From: Limanda limanda
Lineage: Eukaryota > Chordata > Actinopteri > Pleuronectiformes > Pleuronectidae
NCBI RefSeq assembly: GCF_963576545.1
Contig: NC_083636.1
Span: 4,654,856 to 4,718,855, forward strand
Direction of reading: 5' to 3'
Length of the DNA stretch: 64,000 nucleotides
Position 1 is the stretch's first letter, and the number at the start of each line of letters is the position of its first letter. A program made the position numbers and the translations under genes. Below the pieces are notes generated by a model. The model saw only the letters and a list, made by a program, of their open reading frames with translations, was not told the DNA's origin and made no database searches. Shown in pieces: positions 34,153 through 46,257 of this stretch.

Positions 34153-34980
34153 GAAGTAACTTATAAACTCTCTAGGAATATTTTTAATCAGCTTCCAAAT
34201 ATGGTTACATTAGGAATACATTGGGCCACTTTCACAGATTTGCTCTTTAATTTTCTCAGTTATTCTGCAGTAAAAATACACAAAAAATTATCTCAGCATA
34301 GTCAGAGGCACCATGAAAAGGAATCCACTCGAAGTAACTTATAACTCTCAAGGAATATTTTAAATCAGCTTCCAAATATGGTAACATAATGAATACATTC
34401 GTCCTTTTTTACAGATTTTCCCTTTAATTTTCTCAGTTATTCTGCAGTAAAAATATACAAAAATGTGTCTCAACATAGTCAGAGACACAATGAACATGAA
34501 TCCACTCGAAGTTACTCATAACCTCTCAAGGAATATTTTTAATCAGCTTCCAAATATGGTTACTTTAGGAATACATTGGGCCACTTTCACAGATTTGCTC
34601 TGTCATTTTCTCAGTTATTCTGCAGTAAAAATACACAAAACTTTTTCTCAGCATAGTCAGAGACACCATGAACAGGAATCCACTTGAAGTAACTTATAAC
34701 CTCTCAAGGAATATTTTTAATCAGCTTCCAAATATGGTAACATAATGAATACATTCGTCCTTTTTTACAGATTTTCCCTTTAATTTTCTCAGTTATTCTG
34801 CAGTAAAAATACACATATAATTATCTCAGCATAGTCAGAGGCACCATGAACAGGAATCCACTCAAAGTCAATTATAAATTGTAATTATATTTTTAATCAG
34901 CCTCCAAATATGGTTATATTATTTATACTTTTTTTTTTTTACAGACTTGCCCTTTAATTTGCGGTAAAAATACATGAGAA
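34153..34980. repeat. tandem repeat, unit about 178 bp, 4.6 copies
   Basis: The phrase GAAGTAACTTATAA followed by CTCTCAAGGAATATTTTTAA recurs at about 34153, 34332, 34509, 34688 and, decayed, 34866. Units contain TCTCAGTTATTCTGCAGTAA and CAGCATAGTCAGAG. The array lies inside the hAT-type element. Confidence 0.9.
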
Positions 34981-35428
34981 AAAAATTCCAATAAAATAAA
35001 GTTGTGTTTTTCGTAATTTTTGATCAGACAGCCGATCACAAACAGCCGATCACAAACAGGCCCCGCCTCCGCCCCGCCCCCTCCCTCAGAGAGACACACA
35101 CAATGAGACCAGTACTGATCGGCTGCTTCTTATCAGTGGAAACAGTGAAAACAGCAAGTCTCTCTGGTCTCAGCTGCTAAGAGATCAGAGCAAAAGCTGC
35201 AGTTGGTTTGAATTGAGCTTCAGTTATGTTAAGGCTGTAGATATATCGTTTTATTAATTTCAAAGTGGACTACTTCTTATTTTATACATTTCCCAAAAAT
35301 ATGGGGAGGACTCAAATAAGCCTGCATAGTTCTGTGTTTCATTCATTTCAATGTGGGCCTTCACATTGCCAGTGTATTTTGTTCTTCCTCTTCATAGGAG
35401 TTTGGTTTTTATCCTTTGTTGTAACAGT

Positions 35429-37958
35429 TGTTGGGGGTGAGGTCCTGAGTGACCATCAAACAATAGGTTGTAAATACTTGAGGCCTACAAGGCCCAGCTG
35501 AAACCAGTTCAACCAGTTTCAGTCTTAAGTCACACCTTCTCTAGACAGCCTGGAGCCTCGCCTTGGTGGGGAAAGCATCTCCTGAACCCCCACTATGCCC
35601 CCCCCTCCAGCAGGGCCTGGTGGGGAGATGTTGCAGGCCGCTCTGCAAAAACCCAAATGAGACTCTGAAACGCCCACTGAGGTCGAATCCCCGCCCACTA
35701 AGGTCGGGACCCTGACATCTAATTGGCTGAGGGCAACACTGACCCTTGACCCCTCCTCCAGGGGGGCAGGTACCTCCCAGGTAGAACAAAACCCCTGTGC
35801 TCCCAGAAATCTGCCTCTTTTCCACGCTGCTCAAGTTGTTTTCTGACCTCAAGAGGTCTAACCACACGACTCAGTAACTAAGGAGGCGATTAGACGTTTG
35901 TTTAATATCATTTTATTTGAAGTCGTTTCATTTTCTTTTATCTCAGTCAAAGTTTTATCTTGATAGGACCTTTCCTGTTTTAACTTGAAAGATCGAAACA
36001 GGAAGTGCCCCGCTGGACGGACTCCGACACTTCCATAGACTTTACTTTTTCTTTTTTCCAACGATCTACAAACGGCTTCAAACCAGCCGTCCCCTGCAGA
36101 AGCGCGACGTTCATCCCGCTGAGGAGTATGAGACAATCCACTCCGTTCCTGTAAACCAGCACGTTCTCCGCTGTTACAGAAGAAAGGCGAAGTTTCATTC
36201 CGTCAAGGAGCACGAGGAATTCGCTCCCTTTTCCGGTCCAGCGGCTGAGCTCCGGAGCTCCGCTCGTGAAAGAGACCACGTGATTCACTGGCCCCCGACA
36301 CATTCGCGCCGACTCGCAGGCACATCGCGAGGGTTGTACAGTAAGAGACTTGATTGTCTGGGCAGATACGTAGCATATTGTTTAATATTTGAGTGTATTT
36401 GTTTGTGGGATCTCCGTGTCTCATTGTTTAGCCACGACGATTCGGCTACTTCCGGTTCATTTCCGGTTACGGCCTTGTGCCACAGTTTTTAAGCGCCGTG
36501 ACTAAACGTCTCCGGTTGCACTCGTTCCCGTCTGAAGAACCTTACAGAGATTTTACCGTCAGACTTCAGCACACAACGCCGTTTGAGTGCTGAGCGGTAA
36601 AGTAAATGTAACTTGTTGCTGACGGTGTTTTTAAGAGCTTCTTTGAACTCTCCTTGCATGCCTTCTCTTCTCTCTCTCTCTCTCCTTCTAAACCGACCTA
36701 TACACCCGTTCCGATCTGTATTTAGAATACAGTTCATGTGACAGTTAAATCTATATTTAAAGGGCCTGAAAACATCTGGCTGCCATTTTGAAGCCAAAGC
36801 TCAACCAGAACAAATAATCCTTTGTTCCACCTCCTCCTTTGTGCCTCACACGTGGTCCGGCGGCCATTTGAGATTATTCATCGGTAGACCCGCCCTCAAT
36901 TCTGGCTCTAAATTCATAACGAACCCGCCATTTTGTTTTGTAGTTTTAAGCCTAACATTGTCGGCCTCCATCTTGGATGTGACGTCACTACGTTACTGCG
37001 TCATCGCCACGCCCCCTCCCTTTTCTCTCTCGCTCTCTCACACACACACACACCCACACACACACACACCCACACAGACACTTTGATAGACACAGACAGA
37101 TGCATACACACTCAGATACACATAGGTGGATACATGTGTCTTCTAAATTGTGATAAATGCTGCTGCTGTTGTGATCTTTGAAATATGGGAGTTTGTTAAG
37201 ATGATGAATCATTAAATAACACTAACTTTATTTCACACACACACACATAGACACACACACACAGAGAGACACTTTGACACAGACACACACACACATAGAG
37301 ACAGACATACATAGGTAGACCGCAGGTTGTCCATGTATTTTCCGAATTGTGATAAGTGCTGCTGCTGTGTTTATCTTTGAAATATTGGAGCTTGTTAAAA
37401 TGAGGAATCATTGAATAACATAACTTTATTTCCCCTTTTTAATAAATACTTTTGTAATTAAAGTATCTGTAGTCTGTGATTATTTGTGCATAAGTGTGTG
37501 AATACAGCTGGATTATGATTGCCTGTGCTCGAACTTAGAAGCCTTCACTGTTTATTAAGTAATCGTTAATATTAAAATATTGACATTATTAATTTGACAT
37601 TTATCATTATGAGACTGATAATTATAGCTTGACATCGTTGGTCCCTGGGAAACCAGGGTGGTGCCCCCCCTTTCTCAATTATAAATATAGATAGTATTAT
37701 TCTTAAATTGATAATTTTATGGTTTTTGACTACTTATTTTCATTATTCTTGGTTGATAACCTTATCGTTGTTAATTGATAGCTGGTACTTTCTAATTGAT
37801 AATTCCTATTTTCTCATTAGTGGTTTTATTGTTATTTGATTACTGATCATCTTCAATTAATAATTTAATTATTTTTGATAGATAATTTTTATTTTAATAA
37901 TCATATTTCATGATTATTAATAATTAGCCAACGTCAAGTCTACTCCTATTGCACAACA
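35429..37958 (-). mobile_element. solo LTR, 2.6 kb family, copy 2
   Basis: Reads TGTTGGGGGTGAGG...CTATTGCACAACA, the reverse of copy 1. The target duplication is CAGT (35425-35428 and 37959-37962). The uninterrupted site GTAACAGTTAAAAATAGC is seen at about 49584. Length 2530 bp. Confidence 0.93.
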
Positions 37959-39304
37959 CAGTTAAAAATAGCAATGAAATATCAACAGTTTTCTTTGTTG
38001 TCGTTCTATAATTTCCTAAACTAGAGTTATAATATTTATAGTAGAACTATATATAAACGTTATAAGCTGTGTTTTCAAGTATGTTTTGCGGGTCCAGACA
38101 ATTTGATTTTGGGGTAGAGGGGGCAAACGGCTCTTTTGATAGTACAGGTTGCAAACCCCTGGTTAATGATCTGAAGGACTGAAATTATGACTTGAAACAT
38201 CAATATGTATTTGTCACATGTTTATGTTTGGGTGGAACAGCCGTGAACAAAATGATGATCTTCTGCATAAAGGTCTCTTTGTGTTTTTTTATTGTCGCTG
38301 CTATTGCTTTGAGAGATATTTGTATTAAAGATCCTATTACAGTTCACATCTGTGTGCGGTTTGAGTCGTGTGCTGCCAGCTTCAATAAAACACTGTTTAT
38401 TTGCAAAAGGCGATGATTAGTGTTGTGCAATAGGAGTAGACTTGACGTTGGCTAATTAATAATAATCATGAAATATGATTATTAAAATAATAAAAATTAT
38501 CTATCAAAAATAATTAAATTATTAATTGAAGATGATCAGTAATCAAATAACAATAAAACCACTAATGAGAAAGTAGGAATTATCAATTAGAAAGTACAAG
38601 CTATCAATTAACAATGATAAGGTTATCAACCAAGAATAATGAAAATAATTAGTCCAACACAATAAAATTATCAATTTAAGAATAATACTATCTATATTAA
38701 TAATTGAGAAAGGGGGGGGGCACCACCCTGGTTTCCCAGGGGCCAACGATGTCAAGCTATAATTATCAGTCTCATAATGATAAATGTCAAATTAATAATG
38801 TCAATATTTTAATATTAACGATTATTAATTAAACAGTGAAGGCTTCTAAGTTCGAGCACAGGCGATCATAATCCAGCTGCAATCACATACAGATGCACAA
38901 ATAATCACAGACTACAGATACTTTAATTACAAAAGTATTTATTAAAAAGGGGAAATAAAGTTATAATGTTATTCAATGATTTATCATTTTAACAAGCTCC
39001 GATATTTCAAAGATAAACACAGCAGCAGCACTTATCACAATTCAGAAAATACATGTAAAACCTGCGGTCTACCTATGTATGTCTGTCTCTGTGTGTGTGT
39101 GTGTCTGTGTCAAAGTGTCTCTCTGTGTGGGTGTGTCTATGTGTGTGTATGTGAAATAAAGTTAGTGTTATTTAATGATTTATCATTTTAACAAACTCCC
39201 ATATTTCAAAGATAACAACAGCAGCTTATCACAATTTAGAACACGCATGTAACCTCTGGTCCATCTATGTGTCTCTGTGTGTATGTATCTGTCTGTGTCT
39301 ATCA

Positions 39305-39401
<97 letters not shown>

Positions 39402-39853
39402 AGAGAGAGGAAAAGAAGGGGCGTGGCGATGACGCGTAGTGACATCACATCTAAGATGGAGGCCGATCATGATTCGTGGAATCAAGGCCTAAAAACTCTC
39501 AAAATGGCGGATTGACTACAAAACAAGATGGCGGAGCCGTTATGAATTTAGAGCCAGGATGGGAGGAGAGAGAGAGCGGAGGCGTGGCAATAATAGACTC
39601 AAAATGGTGGGTTTAACTTAACGTTATCCAAAATGGAGTCTATGTTAATGACACCATGTGGCCGGAGCGCACACTGGTGGTCGTCACATGAATTACACAA
39701 AGGAAATTTTAGACAAAGAGAATTCTTATCTCTGCTTGGCTTTGGGGGCCGAATGGTTTCCAGATGTGTTCAGCCTCTCTAAGCATAGATTTAACTATGT
39801 GACATGACCTGTATTATAAATACAGGTCAGAAGTGTGTATAGGTCGGTTTAGA

Positions 39854-39891
<38 letters not shown>

Positions 39892-39956
39892 ATGAGAAAA
39901 CATGTAAGGAGAGTCCAAAGAAGCTCTTAAAAATACGTCTGAGATGAGTTAACAGT

Positions 39957-41352
39957 TGTTACGGACCTATAAGAAATGGCTCGTGAGGCCCGGAACACAT
40001 CAAATAAACGAATCAGAAACAACTGTTGCCACTAAATAATAACAAATGTTTATTGGTTGAAACAAATATTTAGAAAGGCAACAAACCAAAAGGGTTGGAG
40101 GTTCCCGGCCAAAACAAACAAAAGAGAGGGGAACACTGAGCCAGCCATCGGCCGTCGAAGTCAGTGTTCAGCCCCGAACTAAGTCTGCCTAAATAACCCA
40201 CTACCTAAATGAAAGAAAAAGGTTATCCGAAAACAGGACTACCGGGAACCCCCGAACCAACTACCAACATAACAAAAGCTCAAAAGGACTTCTGGCATGG
40301 GGGAAAACGGAGCCTCGGTCTCCTCACCCGTTCACCTGCATGGAAGAATAGAGAGAGAAAGAAATTCACAGCCTCCTTAAGTCAGCTCCGGGCTGACGAG
40401 GTGATGAGTCTCACCTGAGGACTGGCTGCGTGGAGAGAGAGAGAAAGGTGAAGAGAGGCACAAACACACACACACATTCTCACACAGAGCCCCACCTCCT
40501 GGCCACACGTAACACCCCCACCCAGAGCTTGTGAATAGCCGGGGGCAAACGTGAAGACCAGGGAGGAAGGAAAAAAAAACACATTCACAAGACCTAACAC
40601 CGTGACAACGTGTCGGCCGAAAAAACACTGGCAACCACACTAGGAAGTCCAAGCCAACAAACTCTGTCAGTGACGACCAAGTCACACCACAAAATCAACT
40701 AGACACGGCCTATCACAATAGACACGGCACTCACAGTTGGAATCAACAGAAACACTGAAGACCCAACATGTGATCTCGGACGAGCCCCCAAATATGTTAC
40801 GGACCTATAAGAAATGGCTCGTGAGGCCCGGAACACATCAAATAAACGAATCAGAAACAACTGTTGCCACTAAATAATAACAAATGTTTATTGGTTGAAA
40901 CAAATATTTAGAAAGGCAACAAACCAAAAGGGTTGGAGGTTCCCGGCCAAAACAAACAAAAGAGAGGGGAACACTGAGCCAGCCATCGGCCGTCGAAGTC
41001 AGTGTTCAGCCCCGAACTAAGTCTGCCTAAATAACCCACTACCTAAATGAAAGAAAAAGGTTATCCGAAAACAGGACTACCGGGAACCCCCGAACCAACT
41101 ACCAACATAACAAAAGCTCAAAAGGACTTCTGGCATGGGGGAAAACGGAGCCTCGGTCTCCTCACCCGTTCACCTGCATGGAAGAATAGAGAGAGAAAGA
41201 AATTCACAGCCTCCTTAAGTCAGCTCCGGGCTGACGAGGTGATGAGTCTCACCTGAGGACTGGCTGCGTGGAGAGAGAGAGAAAGGTGAAGAGAGGCACA
41301 AACACACACACACATTCTCACACAGAGCCCCACCTCCTGGCCACACGTAACA
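39957..41352 (-). mobile_element. miniature LTR retroelement (TRIM-like) with 558-bp LTRs
   Basis: LTR 39957-40514, internal region 40515-40794 (280 bp), LTR 40795-41352. Both LTRs run TGTTACGGACC...CACACGTAACA and appear identical, including the 69-codon ORF repeated at 40209 and 41047. Target duplication CAGT (39953-39956, 41353-41356); the empty site TTAACAGTGATTCACCCC is in the LTR at about 21270. On the minus strand a tRNA-Pro-type primer site follows the right LTR and a G-rich tract precedes the left LTR. No coding capacity. Confidence 0.93.
40772..40790 (-). other. primer binding site, tRNA-Pro type
   Basis: Minus strand reads TGGGGGCTCGTCCGAGATC, 4 nt from the LTR end. This matches the known tRNA-Pro primer site (TGGGGGCTCGTCCGGGAT) with one mismatch, and sets the element's orientation. 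Confidence 0.85.
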
Positions 41353-42487
41353 CAGTGATTCACCCCTCAGCCCTCAAGCGAGCGTTGTGGGCCGAGGTTC
41401 TGATCGGTGAAATCACTGCAGACTCACACAGACGTTAACAGTGCGGGCGGAGGCGCTTCTCGCGGCCCTATTTACTGCAACACAAAACATTGCGATCCAA
41501 CCGGAAACCGGAAGTAGCGGCTCGGAGTAGTGGCCGGCTAAAACAATGGAACACGGAAGTTCCATCAACAAAATACACTCAAGTATTAAATCAACACGCT
41601 ACATATTAAAACTAACATCTGCCCAGACAACATAAGCCTCTTACTGTGACCGTGATTTCGTGGGTTGCATGCGACTTGGCGCGAATCCCCGGAGGTTCAG
41701 TGAATCGCTTGAAGTTTCTCAGACGGGCTCTCGTGAGCACCGCAGCTGGGCCGGAGCCGATCCGTTGTGCTCCGTGGCGAGATGAGGTTTCGTCTTCTTC
41801 TGCAGCAGCGGAGATCGTGCTGCCTCACAGGGACGTTCGGCTGCTTGTAGCCGTTGTAGATCGTGTGGAGAAAGAATAAAGTAAAGTCCGTGTGGATAAG
41901 GAAACAGTCTGAGATCGTCCAGCGAGCAATTTCCTGTTTTGGTCTTTCCAAGTTAAAAACAGGAAAAGTCCTTTTCAAAATAAAAACGTCAACTAAGGTA
42001 AAAGAAGAAATGAATGAAATGAATTGAAATGAACAAAACAAATGTCTTATCGCCTCCGTTAGTTACTGAGTCGTGTGGTTAGACCTCTTGAGGTCAGAAA
42101 ACAACTTGAGCAGCGTGGAAAGGAAGATGACAAAGAGAGTCTCTTAAAAATACCGAGTTAACTAGTAGAACCCCGGAGGGGTTCTGTTGTCGCTTGGGCA
42201 TCTGAGTGAAGAGAGAGAGAAGTCTGTGAGTTCAGCCCTTTTAAGTCATGTCTCAGGTGACTCCCCCCTGGGAGGAGGGGTCAGGGGTCAGTGTGACCCT
42301 CCAGCCAATTGAGTTGTCAGGATTTGGCCCCCAGGGGCGGGCTTACCGTGGGGGACCAGGACGTGATCTTTTGCCACATGGAGATAAGGGCCCATGCTGG
42401 ATTTTTAAATGTAAGGGGTTACCCGAGCCTGGCCTAAGGTTTTACGACCCTTTGTTCTAAGTCGGATCACTGGGCCTTGCCCAACAG

Positions 42488-42496
42488 TCCCCCTTT
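42488..42496 (-). other. polypurine tract
   Basis: Minus strand reads AAAGGGGGA, directly before the LTR that begins TGTTGGGC. This is the expected place for second-strand priming. Confidence 0.75.
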
Positions 42497-43275
42497 GACC
42501 TGGGAAGTGGGTCGTTACCCAGTTTCCAGGGCACGCTAGGGTCGAGAGTCCAGTGATAATCCATGAGAGGTAATCCTTGAGTGGAGTTGAAGCATTGAAA
42601 GTTAGTTCATCATGAGGCATAAATGTCTTTGAGGCATGAGTCTAAACAGAGAGAGGTAATTGTCTGGGCAGACAGAGGCTAGACAACATATATTCTAAAA
42701 CACGGCGCACATTTCAATTTCACATAATGCTTATCGGCAGTTATTGTTAACATACTGATGAATTTCGGTGAAGAGTGAAATGAAAGAAAAGTGGAAAAAG
42801 GAACAGAAGAAAATGTTTGAGTAGGTGCTGTTGTTTTGAGGTAATCATGTGTGTTATTCTGTCAAACCAAAACATTTAGAACGGCGAGTCACGTTCTGTT
42901 GTTCGCTAATCTGTGAATATATGGTAAATCCTATTTCTAGGTTTGCAAATCTACAGATATTGAAATTTTTCTGCCAAGACTGAATTGCCAAGTGTACCCG
43001 TGAGGGCTGCACAACCGTAGTGGTAACGACTTCAAAATCCTCAACGAGGTCTAAGGAGTTCACTACCTGAACATACGTTATACAATTTACTGACAGGGGG
43101 TCTAAAGCATGCAGCTATTGATGGAGTGAGTGGTTTGAGCGGTCTTTGTTTTAAAATTGGGATTTCTTCCCCCCCCCCTTTCAGGTGTGGAGGTGAGAGG
43201 GGGTTTCTGGCAGCGCCTCGGTCCTTCCCAGTCATTGAAGTCATCTTTAGGAGTGGAGAAGGAGGGCAACTGCTT

Positions 43276-44612
43276 CTAGGTTCGCCAACGGGGTTCAGTG
43301 TCTGGTCTCTTAGGGGAGCCTGGAGGAACACGTGGCACAATGTCTCTCATTGCTTCATCCACACATCTCCGTATTAATTCCTCTGTGCCAGGATGCATCC
43401 CATGTGTTGGATTTCGGTCACCATCACTATACTCCTGGTATTGATGAGGTTTCCTTTGGTTACAGCCCCTACTTCTCTGTGGAGAGGGATTCAGGTGCTG
43501 AGGTCGAAACTGTTTGTGGGGCTGGTTGAAATCCTCACCCCCTTGGTTTTGAGGGGCACCCTGTTGGAAGGGTCGTTGTTTCTGGTTCTCTTTGCTGGGG
43601 TTCATCCTGGCGTGGGGAAAGTTGTCATGTTCCAGCGCCGGGTCCACATTGAGTTGGACTTGAACTGCCAGAACCACGGTGTCGTCTTCGTTACACCCTC
43701 GGTTGTCTGGGTCGAAGCGATAAATGTCTTTTTCCAGGGGCTCTTGCCGCCGGTTGCGGATTTCCTCTCTTTGAGGGGGTGCTGAGTCATCAGTGTCTTT
43801 TGACTCGAATGTGCCACGGTACTCATCTTCGTGGCCACCATCTCTTGCACCGGGGTTGGCGGACCATCCAGGACGCGACCGTGAGTCATGGTGCGCCTCT
43901 GCCTGAGTGGCAGACTGGGAATCTCCTTCAGCCCTCCAGGACGGAGTCCTTCCGTCGTTGTGATGTGGATCAGCATGGCTCCGTGCAGGATGTGTTCCTT
44001 CTGGCTGGAGTGGATGCTGTGTGTCCGCTGGACAGGCATTTGATGTTGCCTCATAGCGGTCGCAGGTCACTGCACGTCTAGGGGTTGAGTCCTGCTCCCC
44101 CTTTGGTGTTGAGTGGGTCGGAGCGGTGGACTGCTGGGTGTGTCTGGCTCTCCAGAGCAAAGCTCCCTCTGCATGAGGGTTGTGCTCGCAGCTGTTCTCC
44201 CAGTGTCTCTTTTCCGCTGGCTCCACCGGGAATGACGTCAGCTCCTGGCCCTGTCATCAGGGATCTCAGCTGGAGGGGGGGACAGCTCTGTTTGACTGTG
44301 CCCCCCTTTCTGCTGACCTTTGACCTGCGCATGCTCCTGCACCGCCTGGTCCTGTTCTTTGCGGGTCTCGATGATGTGCCGCAGGTGGGAGTTTTTTTTT
44401 TTTCCTGCTCCGCTCGACATGCTGCTTGCATGGCTATGAGCGCCTTCGCATGTTCTTGGGTCTGCAGCTCGGCTCTCTGCTGGTAGAGGAGTGTCAGTTG
44501 ACCCAGAGCATGGGGTATTCTTGGATGCGGCCCAGTGGGGTTGATGAGTGCATGGACAGTTCTTGATCTTACGATCGCAGGTACTTATTTCATACTCACT
44601 CAACTCACTCAC
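43276..44612 (-). pseudogene. gag-like region in two frames
   Basis: Two minus-strand frames: 44612-44238 (124 codons) and 44226-43276 (316 codons). The upstream part has a Gln/Glu-rich, coiled-coil-like stretch that passes through a run of about 12 A (near 44391-44402), where the frame changes. The larger frame is very hydrophilic and rich in Pro, Gln, Arg and His, and shows no CCHC knuckle. Position right after the leader and composition suggest a Gag-type structural protein; the family is not recognised. Whether the frame breaks are decay or programmed slippage cannot be told here. No polymerase follows. Confidence 0.55.
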
Positions 44613-45581
44613 CGCATCATTAGAAAAAAATTACTCAGACTGGCTACAGTCTCTAATAGGACCTCTGGTCCTGAGGGAGCACTTGCCCCACGGTGTTACA
44701 TGCTACTCATCTTCTGAGTGCGAAAAGGCACCTGGTGGACTGCTCACGCTTGCTTAGAAAAAGTGGGTAAAACACTTAATTAAAAAAACTACACCACAAG
44801 ATGCACAGGTGAGCTTCACCCTGTGTCTATAAAGTGTCAATGAAGGATAGCTCGGTGGCTCAATCCTTAAGACCTAGTTGTTCAACAACTAGTCTTCACA
44901 AAACTAGTCTCTCAAATCTAGTTTGTCTCCTTAAGATCAAAAAGCATGCAGAAAATCTCCAATAAAATTACCAACTACTGAAACGCAGTCAGCAACCAAC
45001 CAAAGTTACACAAAAGTCTGCTTAGCAAAGGGAATTAAGAATAAAGAAACTTCAAAGAGAAATTAGTTTCGAACCTATGTCTCTCTTCAAAGATTAATCA
45101 TAATTATTGTGCATTGAGATGACACAACCACTTATATGCTAGAAGCAACCAACCACGGATACACAAGGCACTAGTATACCTGCTTGGGACAGATGCAAAG
45201 GGATTACAATAAAAATTTTCAAAGAGAAATAAATTCCTAGAATTATTTTTCTCTTTTCTTAAATTATTTATGATTCTTGTGCCTCGAGAACACAACCACC
45301 GATTGCAATCTGCAGCCAATTACGGATACAACAGGCACTGGTATATCGGTTTGGTAAAAGTTCAAATGAATTAAAAATAAAACTTTGCAAATAAGAATAA
45401 ATTTCCAAAATTATTTTCTTCTTCAACAACGAATCATGATACCAATGAGAGAAAGGAAAAGTTTTGGAAAAAAAATTAATTTTTCAAAAAAAATTAAATT
45501 TTTCAAAAAAAATTAAATTTCTGGAAAAAAAGAATCTGGATTATTGTACACAGTATTATGATACAGCTGGAGTTAGATCGC

Positions 45582-45597
45582 CTCACACGGGGCACCA
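45582..45597 (-). other. primer binding site, elongator tRNA-Met type
   Basis: Plus strand CTCACACGGGGCACCA is the 3' end of vertebrate elongator tRNA-Met including CCA. It lies 4 nt from the LTR-like right end (45602), as a minus-strand primer site should. Confidence 0.85.
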
Positions 45598-45601
45598 TTT
45601 A

Positions 45602-45792
45602 TGTTGTGCAATAGGAGTAGACTTGACGTTGGCTAATTAATAATAATCATGAAATATGATTATTAAAATAATAAAAATTATCTTCAATTAATAATTTAAT
45701 TATTTTTGATAGATAATCTTTATTATTTTAATAATCCCATTTCATGATTATTAATAATTAGCCAACGTCAAGTCTACTCCTATTGCACAACA
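45602..45792. repeat. foldback right terminus of the retroelement
   Basis: The first about 81 bp of the LTR (TGTTGTGCAATAGGAG...) is followed at about 45683 by an inverted copy of the first about 110 bp, ending CCTATTGCACAACA next to the TTAG duplication. So the right LTR is a 191-bp palindrome and lacks the other 2.4 kb. Confidence 0.85.
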
Positions 45793-46257
45793 TTAGTTTC
45801 AACTTATCTCTGATGAACCAGACAGCGGCTTCTGAAATGATATATGATTATATATAAAAGTTGAAAACATAAAAACCTTTTTAATGACTTCACTCACGAT
45901 TAAGTGGAATACAAACGTACATACATAACTTTTTTGTAATATTTCCAATGAAACCTGGATGAGAACAACCAACCACACTCATGTATTAATCTCCCGGTTT
46001 TGCAGCAAAACTGGAATTAATAACTTAATAGAAGTTGTTTTTCAGTGCAAACCTCTTTGCAGTAATTATTTCTCTGTATAATGTCGCAGCCTCTCTCAAC
46101 AAAATGAAAAGTATCTCTTCAGTATATTTAGGAAAGTGACCCTTTTCACTGAGGTTTCTTAATACAGCAGAACGAATGGAAGAAAGCAAATAATGACGTT
46201 TATTAACTGGAGATGGGAAATTGTATCTCAAATATTTGATATGAAGAGATGGAAGAG

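Larger units (their letters stand above)
34106..38161. mobile_element. hAT-type non-autonomous element split by a solo LTR
   Basis: Left end CAGGGGTCGGCACCCTGCGG and right end GGTTGCAAACCCCTG, with GCGGCTCTT near 34140 facing the complement of CGGCTCTTTTGAT near 38133; this fits hAT ends. About 1.5 kb without the LTR. I could not find an 8-bp target duplication, so one flank may be rearranged. A second copy at 49205-49795 lacks the left end. No transposase ORF. Confidence 0.7.
38421..42486 (-). repeat. left LTR of the retroelement (3' LTR in its own sense), interrupted
   Basis: Same family as the solo LTRs, starting TGTTGTGCAATAGG and ending CCTTGCCCAACA. Without the nested miniature element and its duplicated 4 bp it is about 2.67 kb. 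GT microsatellite at 39308-39397; ATGGCGG motifs near 39470-39535. Confidence 0.88.
38421..45792 (-). mobile_element. LTR retroelement with internal region and gag-like ORFs, non-autonomous
   Basis: Flanked by the 4-bp duplication TTAG (38417-38420 and 45793-45796). The empty site GATGATTAGTTTCAGC is at about 50042. On the minus strand the order is: short foldback right end, primer site (45582-45597), leader, gag-like region (44612-43276), polypurine tract (42496-42488), left LTR (42486-38421). No protease, reverse transcriptase, RNase H or integrase is seen in the 3.1 kb internal region, so it depends on another element. The superfamily is unresolved; the 4-bp target site duplications would allow a Gypsy-type or retrovirus-like origin. 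Confidence 0.88.

Noticed and set aside
34096..34687. Repeated 74-82 codon ORFs ending near PRHHEKEST
   Set aside because: They repeat with the 178-bp tandem unit and show no protein family; a by-product of the repeat.
39957..41352. Direct tandem duplication of a gene segment
   Set aside because: The two 558-bp repeats have TG...CA-type ends, a 4-bp target duplication, a primer site and a G-rich tract, so this is an LTR element and not a gene duplication.
43126..44486. Plus-strand ORFs of 83-133 codons in the retroelement interior
   Set aside because: They are shadows of the gag-like minus-strand frames, and the primer site and polypurine tract fix the sense strand as minus.
45582..45597. 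Possible tRNA-Met gene
   Set aside because: Only the 3' end of the tRNA including CCA is present, no cloverleaf. It is the retroelement's primer binding site.
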